From: an unicellular cyanobacterium SU2
Lineage (GTDB): Bacteria; Cyanobacteriota; Cyanobacteriia; Cyanobacteriales; Microcystaceae
Length of the DNA: 64,000 nucleotides
Reading direction: 5' to 3'
Assembly (NCBI GenBank): GCA_002110465.1
Contig: NEED01000049.1
Location: 1-64,000 of the forward strand
The notes under the pieces were generated by a model, which was not told where the DNA came from, ran no database searches, and saw only the letters and a program-made list of their open reading frames with translations. Within the stretch, counting starts at the first letter, position 1, and each line of letters opens with the position of its first letter. Positions 35,648-44,403 of the stretch are shown piece by piece. A program made the translations under genes and the position numbers.

Positions 35648-36964
35648 ATGTCTAAACTAAAAAAGTTAATTCCTAGCGAACAAGTAATGGAAATATTAAA
35701 TCGCTATGGAGGCTCATTAAACATAGTTATTATAAGTCGGATCAAAGGTGATATCGATGAAAAAATTCTAAGAAAAGCCTTAAATTTAGTTCAAGCTAAT
35801 TATCCTTATTTAGATCATAGAATTATAGGGGGATTAGAACATCTTCATTTTACAGATAAAGAAACTCAAAATATCCCTTTGAAAATTGTCTATTTTGATA
35901 AAAATCATTCTTTACAAAACATAATATCAAAAGAGTTAAATACTCCCTTGAAAAGTAATAAGTCTTTGTTAAGATGCCTATTAGTTTTTAATAAAAAAAA
36001 CCCTGAAATAAAATATTTGATTACTACCATACATCATGCTATATCAGATGGCTTATCGTCCATAAGACTTCAATCAGAGATATTCAATTATTGCCAAATT
36101 ATAGCTTCAGACCGATGTTTAGAAGTTACGACAAATTCATCTCCAGTATCCTATCCTCTATCCTTAGATAAGTTATTACTTAAAAATAAAATAAATATAA
36201 TTAACAGTGCATGGTTTTTGTTAAAACTTAGGCTTAAGATGTTTGTCCATCAAACAGAATCATTAAAATCCGAAAAAAATGTAGCTATTGAGTTGCGTCG
36301 CTGTGGAATAACTCAGCGATTTCTCAATCCAGACTTGACTCAAAAACTGCTCAAATTATGTCAAGTAGAAAATACAACAGTACAAGGTGCTTTATGTTCA
36401 GCCATGTTAATTATAGTCGCTAATAAGATCAGAAACAATAAGCAAAAAAAAGTTAATATTTCTTGTGCTTCTTATGTCGATTTACGGCGAAGAATCAAGC
36501 CAGAAATTGCTCCAGAAAATATGGGAATGTGGGCTTCATTTTTAACGTCTTTTCATACCCTAAAATCGGAAATTTTATTTTGGGAAATAGCTAGAGATGT
36601 GACGGCACAAATAAATAAAGGTTTAAAGAGAAAAGATATGTTTAAATCGTTATTAATGCTCCGAAAATTAGTAGAAAATTTTCTCATTGATTCTGAGACA
36701 AGTTTGGCAACAACTTCAGTGACAAATATTGGTAGAATTAAAATTCCTGAAATTAAAGGGGTATTAACCTTAGAAGAAATAAGTTTTATTCCCTCTAATG
36801 TTATTTTTAACAAAATTTTTACTGTTGCTGTTGCAACATTTAATGAAAAAATGATTCTGAACTTTACCGTTTCTCAACCGTCTATTAGTCAAGAAACCCT
36901 CGATTCGCTAGCAGATAATGTAATTCTCTGTTTAACTGAAATTTGTGATAATACTGTGACCTAA
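35648..36964 (+). CDS. Condensation-domain/PapA-like acyltransferase
   Basis: A 438-residue protein of the CoA-dependent acyltransferase (chloramphenicol acetyltransferase-like) superfamily. The catalytic motif HHxxxDG is intact as TIHHAISDGLS (about residue 140). The N-terminal RIKGDIDEKILRKALNL and the second-lobe VQGALCSAMLI region are typical of condensation/PapA/alcohol acetyltransferase members. It probably transfers an acyl group to an alcohol or amine acceptor, making an ester or amide. No polyketide or peptide synthetase genes are nearby, so the product is unknown. It stands alone between ispD (divergent) and the rhodanese gene. Confidence 0.75.
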   Translation: MSKLKKLIPSEQVMEILNRYGGSLNIVIISRIKGDIDEKILRKALNLVQANYPYLDHRIIGGLEHLHFTDKETQNIPLKIVYFDKNHSLQNIISKELNTPLKSNKSLLRCLLVFNKKNPEIKYLITTIHHAISDGLSSIRLQSEIFNYCQIIASDRCLEVTTNSSPVSYPLSLDKLLLKNKINIINSAWFLLKLRLKMFVHQTESLKSEKNVAIELRRCGITQRFLNPDLTQKLLKLCQVENTTVQGALCSAMLIIVANKIRNNKQKKVNISCASYVDLRRRIKPEIAPENMGMWASFLTSFHTLKSEILFWEIARDVTAQINKGLKRKDMFKSLLMLRKLVENFLIDSETSLATTSVTNIGRIKIPEIKGVLTLEEISFIPSNVIFNKIFTVAVATFNEKMILNFTVSQPSISQETLDSLADNVILCLTEICDNTVT

Positions 36965-37137
36965 CCAAAAGACATAATGGAAACAAATTAATTTATTGCT
37001 GAAATCCAATAGACAAAACAATCAATTACCTTAACTATTTTTTCGATTTCCCCTAAAATATAATAGCCCCCCACTTGTGGCAGCAAGAAGGGGACTCGTT
37101 TGGTGTTAGGAAGGATTAATTTCCTAATTTGGCAAGA

Positions 37138-37515
37138 TTAGGCAACGGTAGTCGCGTTTCCTTCGATGGAATAGCCAGCCGCCTTCCAAGCAGCCAAACC
37201 ACCACTAATTTCCGCAACATTTAGATACCCAGCTTGGCGCAACTGCATTGCTGCTTCGGCAGTCATTTCGTCGGTTTCACCGTAGACATAGATATCACGG
37301 GTGAGTTCGAGACTCATTAAAGCGCGATCGCTTAATTCATTCATGGGAAAGGAAATAGCTCCCATAATGTGGCTATTGTTGAACTGATCTCTATCGCGAA
37401 CATCAATGATTGTTAGGGCAGGTTCTCCCCAATCTAACCGAGATTTTAGGTCATAAATCCTTACTTTTGATTCGATAGTAGGGGGTACAGGTATTAATCC
37501 GCCATAAGTAGTCAT
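37138..37515 (-). CDS. Rhodanese-like domain protein lacking the catalytic cysteine
   Basis: A 125-residue single rhodanese domain. The CH2A-type region is IIDVRDRDQFNNSHIMGAI and the C-terminal signature is GGLAAWKAAGY. In the active loop, where sulfurtransferases have a Cys (VYCxxGxRS), the sequence is VYGETDEMTAEAA, so sulfur transfer is not expected. Such inactive versions usually act in protein binding or signalling. No signal peptide is visible. It is monocistronic, and upstream DNA (37516-37671) is shared with the divergent tatC promoter. Confidence 0.85.
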   Translation of the reverse strand: MTTYGGLIPVPPTIESKVRIYDLKSRLDWGEPALTIIDVRDRDQFNNSHIMGAISFPMNELSDRALMSLELTRDIYVYGETDEMTAEAAMQLRQAGYLNVAEISGGLAAWKAAGYSIEGNATTVA

Positions 37516-37671
37516 AATGTTTTTCTATCTCTAAATAAATTTTCACTTATAAATGTAACAAAATTTTAATTATTTGTAAAGTTTTGTTGAAAAAGATTTA
37601 CACAAATAAGAATTTATACTCAGTTCAGGACGAACTAAAATAGTAAGATAGTAAACATAACCTCAGATTTT

Positions 37672-38436
37672 ATGGCTACAACAGACCTTAAAACTCCTCC
37701 ACAGACTGATCAAGAGACTTATCTTAATGAAATTCCCAATGATGTAGAAATGTCCTTGTTTGATCATCTTGAAGAATTGCGCCAACGGATTTTTTATGGG
37801 CTAATTGCCGCTGTTATTGGAATTATCGGTTGTTTTGTCTTCGTGAAACCCTTGGTAAAGTGGTTGCAAGTTCCCGCCCAAGGGGTTGAATTTTTACAAT
37901 TAGCCCCAGGAGAATTCTTTTTTGTCTCGATTAAAGTTGCTGGATATAGTGGATTATTAGTATCGAGTCCCTTTATTCTCTACCAAATTATTCAATTTGT
38001 TTTACCTGGTTTAACCCGTCGAGAAAGCCGTTTATTAGCTCCTGTGGTGTTAGGATCGAGTGTTTTATTTTTTGTTGGCTTAGCTTTCGCTTATTGGGCA
38101 TTAATTCCTGCTGCGTTACAATTTTTTATTAATTATGGTTCTGAGGTAGTTGCACAATCCTGGTCAATTGATCGGTATTTTGAGTTTATTTTACTATTGA
38201 TGTTTAGTACCGGACTTGCTTTCCAAATTCCTATTATCCAATTAATTTTAGGGTTTCTTGGGATTGTTTCGTCAGGACAAATGTTGAAAGGATGGCGTGT
38301 GATTGTTCTTGGTTCTGTAATCTTAGGAGCCGTTTTAACCCCTTCAACTGACCCCTTAACTCAATCTTTATTAGCTAGTGCTGTGTTAGGGCTATATTTT
38401 GGGGGAATTGGCATGGTCAAGTTAACAGGAAATTGA
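37672..38436 (+). CDS. tatC: Sec-independent protein translocase TatC
   Basis: A 254-residue six-span membrane protein that recognises twin-arginine signal peptides in the Tat pathway of the thylakoid and plasma membranes. The N-terminal [17 protein letters not shown] segment (signal-peptide-binding Glu and Arg) is preceded by a 30-residue acidic tail. [18 protein letters not shown] and the TGLAFQIPI segment are diagnostic, and [11 protein letters not shown] precedes the last span. No tatA or tatB lies adjacent, as is usual in cyanobacteria. Confidence 0.95.
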   Translation: MATTDLKTPPQTDQETYLNEIPNDVEMSLFDHLEELRQRIFYGLIAAVIGIIGCFVFVKPLVKWLQVPAQGVEFLQLAPGEFFFVSIKVAGYSGLLVSSPFILYQIIQFVLPGLTRRESRLLAPVVLGSSVLFFVGLAFAYWALIPAALQFFINYGSEVVAQSWSIDRYFEFILLLMFSTGLAFQIPIIQLILGFLGIVSSGQMLKGWRVIVLGSVILGAVLTPSTDPLTQSLLASAVLGLYFGGIGMVKLTGN

Positions 38437-38499
38437 TAGCTAATAGTTAATAGTTAATAGTTGATAGTTAATAGTTGATAGTTAATAGTTGATAGTTAG
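38435..38499. repeat. Heptanucleotide tandem repeats after tatC
   Basis: About nine head-to-tail heptamers of the form TAGTTAA/TAGTTGA (plus one TAGCTAA) directly follow the tatC stop codon. Such 7-bp short tandem repeats are frequent in cyanobacterial intergenic DNA and are slippage-prone; no function can be read from them. Confidence 0.9.
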
Positions 38500-38535
38500 A
38501 AGTTTAGGTAAGCTGAGGAGAAAATAGGCGTGATA

Positions 38536-38847
38536 TTACTCTAAAATCCATTCTGAAGCCCTTTCTCCTAAATCTAGAGGAATACTAATGACTTTACCCA
38601 AACGAGGGCGATCGCGGGTTTGTTCTAAATAAGCAATAATTTGTTGTGTACTTCCCCAAGCTGTCAGATAACTCGCTACGGTGTCTAAATGCTCAAAATA
38701 CTCGGTTTGAGATAGAGGAAAAGACGCTTGTTCAAGGTATTTCCACATCACTTGGCAAAAAACTCTTCCTTTTACCTTTCGCAACTGAATATCATAAGAT
38801 CTACCCCATTTACTAAATAATAGTCCGTGTAATTCTTGCCCAGTCAT
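38536..38847 (-). CDS. DUF3067 family protein
   Basis: A 103-residue soluble protein of the DUF3067 family, found in cyanobacteria and some plastid-bearing eukaryotes. It shows MTGQELHGLLFSKWGRSYDIQL, VMWKYLEQASFPL, YFEHLDTVASYL, and a C-terminal GKVISIPLDLGERASEW segment. The function is unknown and no catalytic motif is apparent. It is read from the same strand as the DUF4332 gene 52 bp upstream and may share its transcript. Confidence 0.82.
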   Translation of the reverse strand: MTGQELHGLLFSKWGRSYDIQLRKVKGRVFCQVMWKYLEQASFPLSQTEYFEHLDTVASYLTAWGSTQQIIAYLEQTRDRPRLGKVISIPLDLGERASEWILE

Positions 38848-38899
38848 TACTTTTCTTCATCCATGATTAAAACATTTTTTCTGTTATAACTTAAATTAT

Positions 38900-39301
38900 T
38901 TAGAGCGATCGCGCTTCTTTGACCCATTGTTGTACCTTTTCAACAGGAGGACATAAATCATTCCGTTGCATCGTAGCCACTTGTAACTTCAAAATTTGTC
39001 GATGTAAACGAGGTGCAAGGGTTTGAGATAATTGACTGACTGAAGCGATACCTGCGTGTAAAATCAGCCCACAATAGTCACATCCTACACTAGGAACACG
39101 GGCTAAATCTGCTAAGGCAACCCATTTATTAATATACTTAATATTAAGCTGTAATTCATTGGCTAAGGCTTGTTTTAGTTCAGGGGTCTTAGCTCGTTCA
39201 AGTAAGTCTTGAGTGGTTAAAATTCCCGACGCTTTCAGTTGCTTTTGTTCAGCTTGACTTAAACCCGGTAATTGTTCTATCTTCCAATGATTAGCTTTCA
39301 T
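38900..39301 (-). CDS. DUF4332 (helix-hairpin-helix-like) protein
   Basis: A 133-residue all-helical protein with two helix-hairpin-helix-like halves: IEQLPGLSQAEQKQLKASGI near the start and a repeat-like ADLARVPSVGCDYCGLILHA in the middle. This fits DUF4332, resembling the DNA-binding tandem HhH domains of polymerase subunits, so nucleic-acid binding is plausible. A CxxC pair lies in GCDYCG. It starts 6 bp after the stop of the LptF/G-type permease gene and is presumably co-transcribed with it. Confidence 0.8.
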   Translation of the reverse strand: MKANHWKIEQLPGLSQAEQKQLKASGILTTQDLLERAKTPELKQALANELQLNIKYINKWVALADLARVPSVGCDYCGLILHAGIASVSQLSQTLAPRLHRQILKLQVATMQRNDLCPPVEKVQQWVKEARSL

Positions 39302-39307
39302 ATAAAA

Positions 39308-40621
39308 TCAACATTTAGAGAACCGATAAAGTAACCAGCATCCCATTCCTAAGCCAAGAAAGTTAGGCAACCATCCCGCCATAAAGGGGGAAAGAACACC
39401 CATTAATCCTAAACTACCGATAACAAATCCCAACAGATAATAGGTAAAAATAATGATCACACTCAGGCCAAAACTGGTAGCTCTCCCCATTTGTTGTGGT
39501 CTGACCCCCAACACAGATCCTACCAAACCAAACACAACACAAATAAAAGGAAAAGCCAGTTTTTGTTGTATTCGCACCTGAAAAGTTCGTAAGTTTTTTT
39601 CATCCCCGATCATTCGCAATAATTTCATGTATTCTTGGGCTTGAACTACATTCATTTCATAGGGATCTCGACCCTGGAGAGCAAATTCAAAAGGAGCTTT
39701 AGTCAAAGATAACTGACGATGTTTGAAGGGAAAGGTATCACTATAGGAAGCATCGGGAGCTAGTTTATAAATCGTTCCATTAAAAAAATCCCAAGTATCT
39801 TCTCTCGAATTCCAGGTAGCTGAATCGGAAACAACGATTTTATTAAGGTTACTTCCTATCCATTCTAGAATGGTTAAAGTTTTCATCTTTTGACCATCAA
39901 ACTTTTCAGCATAAAATAAATGTTTTAGTCGTTTAACTGTTTCTCCATTGGGTAAATCAACTTCTTCATAAGAAGGATAAAAAATATCTTTATTTTGCCA
40001 AAAGGGATGTTCTTCTTTTAAATATTCAACTAAAATTGATGTGGCTCGATAATTAGCACTAGGAACGACCAATTCACTAAAAACAAAGGTTATCCCTGTT
40101 ACCACTAAACTAAGAATTAAAGCAGGGGTAATGATGCGATAAAGACTCACTCCGCAAGCACGTAATGCGATTAATTCACTATCATTACTAAGACGGCCAT
40201 AGGTCAATAAGGTCGTTAACATGACTGAAATTGGTAGGGCATAAGCCGTGAATTCTGGCACTTTTAAGAGTAAAATCTCCATGGCTTGCATCAGGGGAAG
40301 GTTAGACTCTACTACTTTATTCGCCAAGTCGGATAAATAACCAATAGCTACCCCTAATGACGAAACGAGTCCCACACTAAAAATAAACGGGGGAATCAGT
40401 TCGCCTCCAATGTAGCGATCCATCAAAGATAGAGAAAATCGACCCTTTTGCGATCGCCATAAATTAGATAGAGATTGAAGCACTTTCGTCAACATCAGAG
40501 ATTTAGTAGAACCACCCTTAATTGAGCATTGACGGACAATTAACTGGTTAGTTGCTTGTAGTAGCCAACTATAGGCAAGTTTTCTATAGCCGTCAATCTT
40601 GTCCTTGATTAATTTGATCAT
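39308..40621 (-). CDS. LptF/LptG family (YjgP/YjgQ) permease
   Basis: A 437-residue inner-membrane protein of the lipopolysaccharide-export permease family. Together with LptB and LptC-like partners it extracts LPS from the plasma membrane. Two N-terminal spans, with SLMDRYIGGELIPPFIFSVG leading in, are followed by a large periplasmic beta-jellyroll (about residues 195-325) and the C-terminal spans with RIQQKLAFPFICVVFGLVG. The first 60 residues precede the usual family start (MDRYI near residue 66), so translation may really begin at an internal Met. Divergent from the SDR gene across 47 bp. Confidence 0.88.
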   Translation of the reverse strand: MIKLIKDKIDGYRKLAYSWLLQATNQLIVRQCSIKGGSTKSLMLTKVLQSLSNLWRSQKGRFSLSLMDRYIGGELIPPFIFSVGLVSSLGVAIGYLSDLANKVVESNLPLMQAMEILLLKVPEFTAYALPISVMLTTLLTYGRLSNDSELIALRACGVSLYRIITPALILSLVVTGITFVFSELVVPSANYRATSILVEYLKEEHPFWQNKDIFYPSYEEVDLPNGETVKRLKHLFYAEKFDGQKMKTLTILEWIGSNLNKIVVSDSATWNSREDTWDFFNGTIYKLAPDASYSDTFPFKHRQLSLTKAPFEFALQGRDPYEMNVVQAQEYMKLLRMIGDEKNLRTFQVRIQQKLAFPFICVVFGLVGSVLGVRPQQMGRATSFGLSVIIIFTYYLLGFVIGSLGLMGVLSPFMAGWLPNFLGLGMGCWLLYRFSKC

Positions 40622-40668
40622 GCGTTACAATCCTTAACAAAGGCAACCCCCTCTTGATGTGAATACTA

Positions 40669-41454
40669 ATGACCATGAAAACAGCTTTGATTACTGGTGC
40701 ATCTTCTGGTATCGGCACTGCTTTTGCTCAAGAGTTAGCAATGCGCCAGATGAATTTAATTTTAGTTGCTCGTTCCCAAGATAAACTATATCAACTTGCT
40801 CAAACCCTAAAAGATCAAGCGTCAATTGACGTGGAGGTAATTGTTCAAGATTTAACTGAGCCACAAGCGGCCAAGAAAGTTTATGATACTGTTACCGAGA
40901 AAGGATTGACCGTTGACTTTTTAATTAATAATGCAGGATTTGGAGATTATGGAGCATTTACCCAACGGGAATTATCCCGTCAGATAGAAATGATCCAACT
41001 GAATATTGTTGCTTTAGTCGAGCTAACTTATTTATTTTTGTCGAGTATGCAACAACGAGGAACAGGAAGTATTATTAACGTTTCTTCCATTGCTGGATTT
41101 CAACCGTTACCCTATTTATCGATTTATGCAGCGACGAAGGCCTTTGTTCTCAGTTTTTCTGAAGCGTTATGGGCTGAAAACCAAGGAACCAATATTAATA
41201 TCCTTGCCTTATGTCCAGGTCCGACAGAATCTAATTTTTTTAAAGTCGCCGATTTTCCCGACAGTTTCGCCAATCAAAATAATGGAAATTTAACACCAGC
41301 AGAAGAGGTTGTTAAAGAAGCCCTCGAAGCCCTCGAAAAAGATAAATCAAACACGGTTCCTGGTGGATTTAGTAATCAATTTATTGTCAACTCTAGCCGT
41401 TTTCTCCCGAGGGAATGGTTACTCAATGCCATAGAAAAGCAATTTCGAGGTTAG
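40669..41454 (+). CDS. Short-chain dehydrogenase/reductase
   Basis: A 261-residue classical SDR. The cofactor motif is LITGASSGIGTAFA, the structural NNAGFGDYG follows, the catalytic Ser lies in IINVSSIAG, and the YxxxK pair in YAATKAFVLS. A basic residue after the second strand (VARSQDKL) suggests NADPH preference. It resembles DltE/YqjQ-type ketoreductases of unassigned substrate. Two ATGs lie two codons apart (40669 and 40675); either is possible. Convergent with the TPR gene, with a 6-bp gap. Confidence 0.88.
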   Translation: MTMKTALITGASSGIGTAFAQELAMRQMNLILVARSQDKLYQLAQTLKDQASIDVEVIVQDLTEPQAAKKVYDTVTEKGLTVDFLINNAGFGDYGAFTQRELSRQIEMIQLNIVALVELTYLFLSSMQQRGTGSIINVSSIAGFQPLPYLSIYAATKAFVLSFSEALWAENQGTNINILALCPGPTESNFFKVADFPDSFANQNNGNLTPAEEVVKEALEALEKDKSNTVPGGFSNQFIVNSSRFLPREWLLNAIEKQFRG

Positions 41455-41460
41455 AGAAAT

Positions 41461-41931
41461 TTAGTTGAGTAGGGCTGTACATTCAAGAATTAGCTTCTGG
41501 TTAATTAAGGCATGGGGTTGAATGTCTAGGGCATGGTGAAAAGCTTGAATTGCCTCCCGATACTCTCCTAAAGCTGTCAAACATAATCCTAATCCATGCC
41601 ATGCCCCAAAATGATAAGGAACTAACTGTACAACTTTTTCACAATCTTTTCTAGATTTCTCATACTTTTCTTGAGTAAAATACAAGACAGCCCGTCGATT
41701 CCAAGCTTCCGCAAAATCGGGATAATTATTGATGGTTTCACTCAGGAGTTTTTCGGCTGATTCGACCTCTCCATTTTCTAGTAACCATTGAGATCTTTTC
41801 AATAATTCCCTTCCTAATTCCCCTTTTTGTTCAAACCAAAACTGCCAAAGTTCAGCCGTAGCACGATCACGAATTGATTGATCAACTTCGTGCAGATTTT
41901 TTAATAGCTGAGGGATATTTGGAGAATTCAC
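41461..41931 (-). CDS. Tetratricopeptide-repeat protein
   Basis: A helical protein with at least two clear TPR motifs (AEAWNRRAVLYFTQEKYEKS and HFGAWHGLGLCLTALGEY) and a preceding helical region. It probably acts in protein-protein interaction. The open frame extends upstream to 42141, but there it would overlap the psb35 gene out of frame. I therefore place the start at the GTG at 41931 (MNSPNIPQLLKN, 156 residues), 55 bp after the psb35 stop. No signal peptide is visible. Specific role unknown. Confidence 0.7.
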   Translation of the reverse strand: MNSPNIPQLLKNLHEVDQSIRDRATAELWQFWFEQKGELGRELLKRSQWLLENGEVESAEKLLSETINNYPDFAEAWNRRAVLYFTQEKYEKSRKDCEKVVQLVPYHFGAWHGLGLCLTALGEYREAIQAFHHALDIQPHALINQKLILECTALLN

Positions 41932-41986
41932 AGCAATAGGATAAAGAATTGAAAGGGCAAATGGACGCTTTTGAAAGATTTTGTAT

Positions 41987-42199
41987 CTAGGACTTTGATT
42001 CTTCTGATGATTTTTCTTGAGAGTCCATATCGGGAATATAATCAGGCTTTTTCGCGTCTTCCCATCCAGCCGGACGCTTAGAATTGTACCAAGCAATAGA
42101 ACCGATAGTGACCGCCGCGATGAACCCAACGACGTAAACAATCACGAAATAGGTGGGAAATTGTCCGGCTGTGGCGATTAGTTGTGTGGGTAAAAGCAT
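41987..42199 (-). CDS. psb35: Probable photosystem II assembly protein Psb35
   Basis: A 70-residue single-span membrane protein beginning MLLPTQLIATAGQFP, with a transmembrane helix (YFVIVYVVGFIAAVTIGSIA) followed by WYNSKRPAGWEDAKKPDYIP and an acidic Ser-rich tail. This matches the cyanobacterial Ssl2148/Psb35 type, reported to stabilise the CP47 assembly module and its high-light-inducible partners in the thylakoid membrane. Identification is from memory of the helix and the NSKRP-GWE segment. The TPR gene follows on the same strand. Confidence 0.6.
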   Translation of the reverse strand: MLLPTQLIATAGQFPTYFVIVYVVGFIAAVTIGSIAWYNSKRPAGWEDAKKPDYIPDMDSQEKSSEESKS

Positions 42200-42299
42200 T
42201 GTTCCTAAAAACTTTATTGAACTAATGTAAAGTTAGATTTTACCAAAAAGGGCGATCTATTGTAAAGATTGTTGTTCTATTAGCTGATATTCTTGTCAA

Positions 42300-42916
42300 T
42301 CATCGGAGCCGGTTACGCTTTGTCCGCCAATTGTTGAGGATATCTTTAATAACTATTTCTTCTATCCATACTTGAGCGACTACGGTCATAGGAAGGGCTA
42401 AAAACAATCCCAATAAGCCAAAAAATAGGGCAAACGTGGCTTGAGAAAGTAACGTAATTGCTGGTAACATAGAAACTCTTTGTTTCATGACTAGAGGAGT
42501 CAAAATATTGCTTTCTACTTGTTGAATGAGAATATAAATAATTAGGACAGCTAATCCTTTCCAAGGGGAATCAATTAACCCAATAATTATTGGGGGGATA
42601 GAGCTTAGAATAGGGACTAAGTTGGGAATGAAAGTTAATAAACCTGCTAAAAGAGCATTAGCTAGAGGCAGTTGCACTTGCAAAATCGATAAACTCAACC
42701 AGCTTAGACAGGTGCTGAAAAAATTAGGGCTAAAGAAATTAAAATTGCTCGTCCTCTTTTTGGGATTCCCAACTTTATTAAAAATTCAACTAAGTAATTA
42801 AGAGCTGTGGCTAAAGCAACCGCGGTAAATGTTAGTAGTATAATTGAGCGAATTTGCCACAAGATATAAAGGGCAATGAGTAGGGCGATCGTTCCAGCAG
42901 AATAACAAAAAGACAA
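42300..42916 (-). pseudogene. AI-2E/PerM-family transporter gene with internal deletion and frame change
   Basis: Two adjacent reading frames in different frames encode the two ends of one AI-2E family transporter. The N-terminal piece (42704-42916) carries IALLIALYILWQIRSIILLTF and ALNYLVEFLIKLGIPKRGRA. The C-terminal piece (42300-42698) carries LLAGLLTFIPNLVPILSSIPP, YILIQQVESNILTPLVMKQRV and the end. A family member has about 340-380 residues; the two pieces sum to about 200, so roughly 150 central residues are gone and the frame is lost at the join near 42700. The gene should be non-functional. Confidence 0.8.
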
Positions 42917-43019
42917 TATATCCTCTACTTTTGACTAATTAAAAATTTGCTTAACTTTAAAAAACTATAATTTAATTCCTCTCATGGCTAAGTATAATAG
43001 TAAGTTTGGAAGAGATTAA

Positions 43020-44039
<1,020 letters not shown>

Positions 44040-44048
44040 TGAATGATG

Positions 44049-44084
44049 GGCTACGGGTTTATTAATTTCCTGTAGCCTTTTTTT
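44049..44084 (+). terminator. ilvC terminator, overlapping the end of the opposite gene
   Basis: GGCTAC (44049-44054) plus GG (44056-44057) pairs with CC (44069-44070) and GTAGCC (44072-44077), with single-base bulges, followed by a 7-nt T run. It stops ilvC transcription. It extends over the last codons of the minus-strand gene at 44062. Confidence 0.8.
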
Positions 44085-44289
44085 CAGCTTCTTCGACTTG
44101 TTCGCTTAAGCTATCATTGGGGTTTCTAATTTGTGGGTTAGGGGTCAATTTAAGTAACATTTGATTAACTCTCGTTCGGGTATTTTTGCTGACATTACTT
44201 AGGGGTTCGGGAAGAAAGGTGTCTCCTATCCCGATAAAAATTAACCCCAAGACAAAAGCAATAGTCAACCAACTTTTTAAAAGACGCAT
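44062..44289 (-). CDS. Small membrane-anchored hypothetical protein
   Basis: A 75-residue protein with an N-terminal membrane segment (WLTIAFVLGLIFIGIGDTFLP) preceded by basic residues, and a soluble charged tail (NDSLSEQVEEAEKKATGN). The segment LSNVSKNTRTRVNQMLLKL is helical. It resembles small conserved cyanobacterial proteins of unknown function; I cannot name the family. Its last bases overlap the ilvC terminator. The start ATG is followed by typical AT-rich codons and looks real. Confidence 0.6.
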   Translation of the reverse strand: MRLLKSWLTIAFVLGLIFIGIGDTFLPEPLSNVSKNTRTRVNQMLLKLTPNPQIRNPNDSLSEQVEEAEKKATGN

Positions 44290-44403
44290 TTTTCGCCTCT
44301 ATTCTAGGAAATCAATTTATTTGCAGCTTTAGTATGCCCATTTTCCCTCCCTCAATGATCACAGCAGTAAGACCTTTTTCAAGAATCGTTAAAATTAGAG
44401 TTG

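Noticed and set aside
41932-42141. Upstream extension of the TPR protein frame
   Set aside because: It overlaps psb35 in another frame and encodes no TPR-like sequence; the GTG at 41931 is a better start.
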